Source: Willaertia magna | Lineage: Eukaryota; Heterolobosea; Eutetramitea; Acrasida; Naegleriidae | Assembly: GCA_902984215.1 (NCBI GenBank) | Contig: CADWAF010001083.1 | Location: forward strand, 1-10,634 | Direction: 5' to 3' | DNA length: 10,634 nucleotides | Shown: one piece after another, positions 6,466 to 10,634 of the stretch | Position numbering within the stretch: the stretch's first letter is position 1 | How the letters are laid out: every line of letters begins with the position of its first letter | Program-made: the position numbers and the translations under genes | The notes under the pieces: model-generated | Seen by the model: only the letters and a program-made list of their open reading frames with translations | Database searches by the model: none | Told to the model about the DNA's origin: nothing

Positions 6466-7584
6466 ATGATAGATAATAAGGAAGAAGTCGAAGAGAATGA
6501 AGAAGAAGAACAAGAAGAAGATTTAGACTGGCAAACGAATATATATGTTGAATCAACCAGTGAAAATCATTTCTACGCCTTAACCACTTCTGAAACAATT
6601 GCGATATGCATTTTAGACAAATTACTCGCCTTAATTGACAAAGAATATAAAATTCATATTTCTCAAGCCCCAGAATGTTTACCTAAGCAATTAATCAGTA
6701 TGGAAGAACAAGATACAGAAAGACTGATAGAAGGGATTAAAGAAAAACTAAAGTATAACTATATACCCTTACGCACAGTTGTTCAACTAGAGCAGTCCCA
6801 TAAAGTTGACAATACTACTATAAAAGTAAATGATGAAAATTTAAATTTAGAAAAAATAAATAAAAATTGGAAAGAAAAAAGAAATTTTTTATTTTTAAAA
6901 TATTCAAAATGTTTACAACAAAAATTATTAATAGAAAATAAAACATTTAACAATACGTATGTCAGAGTTGGTGAATATAGAAATGACATTGAATATTTTA
7001 ACCTTTTAGATTTAAATTCTAATATTTATTCCAAATTAAATAATATTAAAAAAAATATTAAAAATTACAATGAAATGAGTGTTGTTGACGATAAAAATAC
7101 AAATTTATTTTATTTATTTTTTAATAAAAGGTCAATATTTACAAAAGTAGAAATTATTTCAGTAAAAAAAATTGAAGATGATGGAGGTGAATATAAAAGT
7201 GATGGATTAGTTGAAGGATATTATTTTCATAATGAAAATCTTTGTTGTTTAAAATTTAAATTACAATTTCAAATTAATTATCTAGCACAAGATAATTCAA
7301 CATGGAATTATAGTTTAAAATTTAAACAAATTCATTTAAGTGATGAAAATAAACATCAAGGTGACGACAATGAAATGATTGAAGCGTTTAGTGTCATCAA
7401 GAAAGAAAGAGAATATGGTATCAATAAGAAAACAGCCAAAACAATTAAAAAATGGTTAAATATAAAAGATGGAAATGATTGGATTGCAACAGACTTTTTA
7501 GATACTGAATTATACTTTTTAAAAGATTACAATATGGGATTAAATGACTGCTTAACCTATAATAATAGTGATAGTGATGAATAA
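6466..7584 (+). CDS. Acidic hypothetical protein (372 aa)
   Basis: I start at the first ATG (6466). The frame is open back to 6388, after a TAG at 6385-6387, but that part has only a TTG, not a usual eukaryotic start. The extra residues would be basic (KTTKKRLKRIFAPSNRYLKE), so an upstream exon joined at CATTTAG|G (6387/6388) is possible. The protein begins with an acidic stretch (EEVEENEEEEQEED, residues 6-19). A mixed region follows (YALTTSETIAICILDKLLAL, PECLPKQLISMEEQDTERL), then a very AT-rich Lys/Asn/Leu middle, an apparent beta-rich segment (KVEIISVKKIEDDGG, EGYYFHNENLCCLKFKLQF) and an acidic tail ending NNSDSDE. No signal peptide or membrane segment is seen. GC falls sharply in the middle third. 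It converges with the methyltransferase gene, stop codons 5 bp apart, and has two E2F-like sites upstream, hinting at a cell-cycle or chromatin role. I do not recognise the family. Confidence 0.8.
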   Translation: MIDNKEEVEENEEEEQEEDLDWQTNIYVESTSENHFYALTTSETIAICILDKLLALIDKEYKIHISQAPECLPKQLISMEEQDTERLIEGIKEKLKYNYIPLRTVVQLEQSHKVDNTTIKVNDENLNLEKINKNWKEKRNFLFLKYSKCLQQKLLIENKTFNNTYVRVGEYRNDIEYFNLLDLNSNIYSKLNNIKKNIKNYNEMSVVDDKNTNLFYLFFNKRSIFTKVEIISVKKIEDDGGEYKSDGLVEGYYFHNENLCCLKFKLQFQINYLAQDNSTWNYSLKFKQIHLSDENKHQGDDNEMIEAFSVIKKEREYGINKKTAKTIKKWLNIKDGNDWIATDFLDTELYFLKDYNMGLNDCLTYNNSDSDE

Positions 7585-7592
7585 ATAAATTA
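7580..7592. promoter_or_regulatory. Convergent gene ends with a shared 3' region
   Basis: The plus gene stops at 7582-7584 and the minus gene at 7592-7590, leaving 5 bp (ATAAA). AATAAA at 7580-7585 overlaps the plus stop codon. Any 3' UTR of either gene must run into the other gene's coding end, giving complementary transcripts. Confidence 0.65.
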
Positions 7593-10406
7593 TAATACCC
7601 ATCCTTGACATTTCTTTGAACCACAAGTACATTTAATTCGTTTATCCTTCTTATTATAACCATAATCAAATGTTAATTCTTCACCTTCTCTAATATCACG
7701 TTTACAAAAGAATGCAACAATACCATATCTAGCATCTCTAATTTCATTACAAACTAAATAAGGTAAAGTATTAGGTTCACATGAATGATTAATAAAACGT
7801 GTAACATTTCCATAACATTTAGAATCAATAGTAAATTCAGAACAAATATAATCATCTTCATCTCCATGATACATATCAAATAAATAACTTTCATTTTGTG
7901 AATCATATTCTTTTCCTCTCTTTTCTGCAACTAATTCAGTAATTAATTCACCAACATATTCTTCAACAAATTGTCCTTTTTGTAATCTTTCATTTGTTTT
8001 TAATCCCCATCCTCTATTTTTAGTTTTAAAAACTGTAAATTTAATTTTACTTCCTTTTTGAACTACATGATTTCTACAATTATAATTTTTACAATTACAA
8101 TTTCTATTACATTCAACAATTGCATATTTAGTATCTAAATCAATTAATCTACCATTTTCATCATAATAAATCTCACTTCCACTTCTTAATTTTTGTAATT
8201 CTAATGAATTTTTAATATTATTATTATTATTATAATCATCCATTACTCTTAATTCAACTTGTGCTTGTAAACATGGACATTTACTATTGATTGAACATTT
8301 CTTACAATTACAATGTTCTGTATTTTTTAATAATTCAATACTTGTAATCATTTCATTTGATATTCCTTCACCAAATTTATTTTTATTTAAATAATTTAAT
8401 TTTGGAAAATATTCAAAATCAATTTCATTAATTGCTTGAATTGGCATTTTAGCATGTCCTTGACTAATATCATCAATTTTATATTTATATTGTTGTTGTT
8501 GATTATTATTACTATTTATAGAAGTATTGTCATCTTCATATTGTAAAGTTGACAATATCTTTTCTTTAATTTTATCAAATAATAATGTTTGACAAGTAAA
8601 ATCAAATTTAAAAATATTTTTAATATTTAAATCATTTTCTAAATCTGTAGGATCTTCTATATTTAGAAATGGTGGTAAATTTACACTTTTTAAATCTTTC
8701 ATTTTTCCTTTTTTAGATAAAATTTTATTTGTTAATGGTGAAGAATCTTTTAAAATATTTAATAATTCATTATTTAATAAATTACAATTATTTAATAATT
8801 CTTTTAATTGTAAACTTGTCATTTCCTTTTTTATTTTTAAATTATTTATTTTATTTTTAAAATGATTTAAATTAATTTTATTATTTATTTTATTTAAATA
8901 ATAATAAATAAATATATATGGATCTCTACCAAAAAAATAACATAAAATTGTAAACATTTCATAAACTTTTTCTAAAAATAAATCATTGTAAAGTGTTAAT
9001 AAATGTTCAATTAAAATATTTTCCTTTTCCGTTAATTCATCTAATTTTACAACACTACTAAAAATAATCCAATAATCATCTTTTAATAACTCTAAAATAT
9101 CCATTTTAAATTTTTTAATTAATTTACTATTTTCCTCATTTAGTAATAATCCATCCAATAATTCTAAAATTTCCTTTTCAAGTAAATGATCATTTTGTAA
9201 ATTTTCATGAGGAATGTCATATTCTTCTTTCAACTTCTCTAACTCTAACGTTTTATCACCATTTTCCCAAATAGTTAATGTCACATTTTCCTTATTAGTA
9301 CCTTTCCCAATAGTAGGTACTTTAAATTTCCCTTTATAGTAAAATTCACATCTATTCTCTTCAATTAAAATTGGATAATTACAAAAATATCCATAAATAA
9401 CATTATATTTAATTCCATCCTTTCTAGGAATGGTATTTCCTAAATAGATACCTTTAGAATTATCTATAAATACTTCACATACTTCTTTTGTAGGTTCAAA
9501 ATTCTTTACAATTTCCTTAATTTGTTCTTTATATCCTTTTTTATCATTCCAATTAAATATATCATTTAAAATGACTTGTTTTAATTGAAATGTTTTTTTA
9601 AATTGTTCTTTATTTGGTAATTTATCTAAAATTATAGTTGGAATATCAATTTTATTAATATAGAATTGTTCTAAAAAGGAAATTATTTTAGAATAATTTT
9701 CTATTAATAATTGATTTGTTATTTTTATATACTGTTTATTACCAGTTGTATCAAATCCATATTTGTATAAAAATTCACTTAAACTTCTAAATGAAGAAAA
9801 TGTTTTTCTTTCTGGAAAGAAATTTTTAAAATATTCTTCCAAATCTATTCCATTTTTATCCATATTTCCATTTTTATTATTATTAGTATTATTTTTATTA
9901 TTTCCGTTTTGAGAATGATCATTTTGAGAATGTTTTAAAATAGATTGAATTAAAATAAAAACATTTAAAAATTCTGGATAATGTTGTATTTGTTTTAATC
10001 CCTCTAATAATTTTGTATTTGGATTAGAATTATGAAACCATTGTAATTTTGTAACAATGGATTTATTTATTTTTGAAAAAGATAATTGTTGTTGTTGTTT
10101 TCTTCTTTTTGTTGGAGTGGTTAAACTTTCTTCTTCTTCTTTTATTCTTTTTGTTGTATTCATTCCATTCGTTCCATTGGTTCCATTAGAAGAAGAAGAA
10201 GAAGAAGAACTTTTAGATTTTTTAGAAGATTTATTGGAAGAGGATATTGTTGGTTGTTCGGATTCAATAATATTTAAATAGGAATTCATAATGGCTTCAT
10301 TTTCATCTTCATCTTCGTCTATATAGATATAATCATCTTCGGTAATGCAAGTAATACTATCATCATTACTACTATTGTTGTTAATAGAAGAATCTTTTTT
10401 GCTCAT
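7590..10406 (-). CDS. Histone H3K9 methyltransferase, SUV39/G9a (KMT1) type
   Basis: 938 residues, no intron seen; nuclear role expected: transfer of methyl groups from S-adenosylmethionine to H3 lysine 9, marking heterochromatin. The C-terminal third is diagnostic. Pre-SET (about 646-780) opens with DISQGHAKMPI and has all nine cysteines of a Zn3Cys9 cluster (699, 701, 704, 710, 712, 766, 770, 772, 777). SET (about 785-917) has NRGWG (797-801), EEYVGELI (815-822), YLFDM (841-845), RFINHSCEPN (870-879) and GEELTFDY (908-915). Post-SET has CTCGSKKC (926-933), which with Cys875 makes the last zinc site, and the protein ends QGWVL five residues later. Phe900 lies at the F/Y switch position, consistent with di- or trimethylation. 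The N-terminal 640 residues show no chromodomain or ankyrin repeats. They have an acidic start, Ser run (66-73), NLS-like KRRK (100-103), Gln runs (104-107, 636-639) and an Asn insert (169-186). An Asn run (726-730) lies inside pre-SET. The start has an A-rich leader and an E2F site 51 bp upstream. Confidence 0.93.
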   Translation of the reverse strand: MSKKDSSINNNSSNDDSITCITEDDYIYIDEDEDENEAIMNSYLNIIESEQPTISSSNKSSKKSKSSSSSSSSNGTNGTNGMNTTKRIKEEEESLTTPTKRRKQQQQLSFSKINKSIVTKLQWFHNSNPNTKLLEGLKQIQHYPEFLNVFILIQSILKHSQNDHSQNGNNKNNTNNNKNGNMDKNGIDLEEYFKNFFPERKTFSSFRSLSEFLYKYGFDTTGNKQYIKITNQLLIENYSKIISFLEQFYINKIDIPTIILDKLPNKEQFKKTFQLKQVILNDIFNWNDKKGYKEQIKEIVKNFEPTKEVCEVFIDNSKGIYLGNTIPRKDGIKYNVIYGYFCNYPILIEENRCEFYYKGKFKVPTIGKGTNKENVTLTIWENGDKTLELEKLKEEYDIPHENLQNDHLLEKEILELLDGLLLNEENSKLIKKFKMDILELLKDDYWIIFSSVVKLDELTEKENILIEHLLTLYNDLFLEKVYEMFTILCYFFGRDPYIFIYYYLNKINNKINLNHFKNKINNLKIKKEMTSLQLKELLNNCNLLNNELLNILKDSSPLTNKILSKKGKMKDLKSVNLPPFLNIEDPTDLENDLNIKNIFKFDFTCQTLLFDKIKEKILSTLQYEDDNTSINSNNNQQQQYKYKIDDISQGHAKMPIQAINEIDFEYFPKLNYLNKNKFGEGISNEMITSIELLKNTEHCNCKKCSINSKCPCLQAQVELRVMDDYNNNNNIKNSLELQKLRSGSEIYYDENGRLIDLDTKYAIVECNRNCNCKNYNCRNHVVQKGSKIKFTVFKTKNRGWGLKTNERLQKGQFVEEYVGELITELVAEKRGKEYDSQNESYLFDMYHGDEDDYICSEFTIDSKCYGNVTRFINHSCEPNTLPYLVCNEIRDARYGIVAFFCKRDIREGEELTFDYGYNKKDKRIKCTCGSKKCQGWVL
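10188..10209. repeat. AGA/GAA triplet repeat inside the methyltransferase gene
   Basis: 22 bp of (AGA)n on the plus strand, read as TCT codons on the minus strand, giving most of the Ser run (residues 66-73). Such triplet runs are prone to length change. The plus-strand ORF across it is an artefact of this repeat. Confidence 0.8.
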
Positions 10407-10599
10407 TTTTTTTATTTTAAATTTTTAAATTTTTTTTTTATTTAATTTTTTAACCGTTTTGGCGCAAAAGTTGTTAATTGAACAATAACAAATAAATAAT
10501 TAATTGAAAAAATTTCCTCAATTTATTAATTTAGTTTAAAAATTTGTTAATTAAGAAATTACAAGATTGAGATATTGATCGAAAGATAGAGAGAGGCAT
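10407..10599. promoter_or_regulatory. Upstream region of the methyltransferase gene
   Basis: 193 bp, very AT-rich, with T-runs directly 5' of the minus-strand ATG (A-rich leader in the transcript) and one striking GC-containing site at 10457-10469. If the ORF at 10600 is real the region is divergent. Confidence 0.55.
10457..10469 (-). promoter_or_regulatory. E2F-type site before the methyltransferase gene
   Basis: TTTTGGCGCAAAA matches the E2F core TTTGGCGC, flanked by A and T tracts so that both strands look alike apart from the central bases. It is 51 bp 5' of the start codon in otherwise almost pure A/T DNA. E2F/DP factors drive S-phase genes in animals, plants and amoebae; the role here is inferred. 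Confidence 0.55.
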
Positions 10600-10634
10600 A
10601 TGTCCTTATTTTGGAATGTACAAGGAAAATTAAT
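10600..10634 (+). CDS. Possible ORF start cut by the window edge
   Basis: ATG at 10600 opens MSLFWNVQGKL and runs off the end; the frame is open back to 10579. Eleven codons cannot prove a gene, and the leader is not A-rich as in the other genes. The interest is that FWNVQGKL is read in the same way in the stop-interrupted frame at 5293-5316, so both may be copies of one element. Otherwise it may simply be repeat DNA. Confidence 0.2.
   Translation, partial: MSLFWNVQGKL
10609..10634 (+). repeat. 26-bp repeat, copy at the window end
   Basis: Exact match to 5293-5318; the true repeat may continue past the edge. At position 5319 the internal copy continues AAAGAAGTATTAATT. Confidence 0.85.

Noticed and set aside
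10057..10281. Plus-strand ORF of 74 codons rich in Glu, Leu and Phe.
   Set aside because: It is the complement of the Ser/Lys/Gln low-complexity region of the methyltransferase gene. The minus-strand ORFs at 6783-6989 and 7445-7669 are rejected likewise, as overlaps with real coding frames.
7590..10406. Assignment of the SET gene to E(z)/EZH (H3K27).
   Set aside because: The cysteine pattern is a Zn3Cys9 pre-SET with CxCxxxxC post-SET, typical of SUV39/G9a. E(z) has a different CXC domain and no post-SET.
1..10634. tRNA, rRNA and CRISPR signatures.
   Set aside because: No cloverleaf with GTTCGA-type arms, no conserved rRNA blocks and no regularly spaced repeats were seen on either strand.

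Overview
The window looks like nuclear DNA of a very AT-rich, intron-poor eukaryote that uses the standard code: all four complete or partial long genes use CAA/CAG for Gln, and those with a visible end stop at TAA. Asn, Ser and Gln runs, A-runs just 5' of minus-strand start codons, and AATAAA signals at gene ends resemble a social amoeba (dictyostelid). That is inference. A heterolobosean or another AT-rich protist, or even an AT-rich nematode, is not excluded. There are no bacterial operon features.

Layout. 1-529 (-): 5' end of an Asn-rich protein of unknown function, running off the left edge. 530-1075: shared divergent promoter, less AT-rich than its surroundings. 1076-3010 (+): a 644-aa secreted glycoprotein-like protein, probably an alpha/alpha-toroid fold, function unknown. 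3011-6396: a 3.4-kb block without a long gene. Inside it are two 49-codon genes facing tail to tail (4984-5133 + and 5538-5687 -), 39 of 49 residues identical, each with a signal-peptide-like start and a conserved Lys-Arg site. The block also holds a 50-codon orphan ORF (4576-4728) and a stop-interrupted frame around 5254-5526. That frame carries a 26-bp sequence repeated exactly at the very right end of the window. 6466-7584 (+): a 372-aa acidic protein of unknown function. 7590-10406 (-): a 938-aa histone H3 lysine-9 methyltransferase of the SUV39/G9a (KMT1) type with complete pre-SET, SET and post-SET motifs. 10407-10599: its promoter, with a perfect-looking E2F site. 10600-10634 (+): possible start of another ORF, cut by the edge, overlapping the 26-bp repeat.

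Links between genes. The methyltransferase and the 372-aa gene converge, with 5 bp between their stop codons, so their 3' ends almost certainly overlap. Both also have E2F-like sites upstream, which suggests shared cell-cycle control. The most novel item is the inverted pair of tiny secreted-peptide genes, which long-ORF annotation would miss. The 26-bp repeat at the edge suggests that the window, or its contig, ends inside a dispersed repeat.
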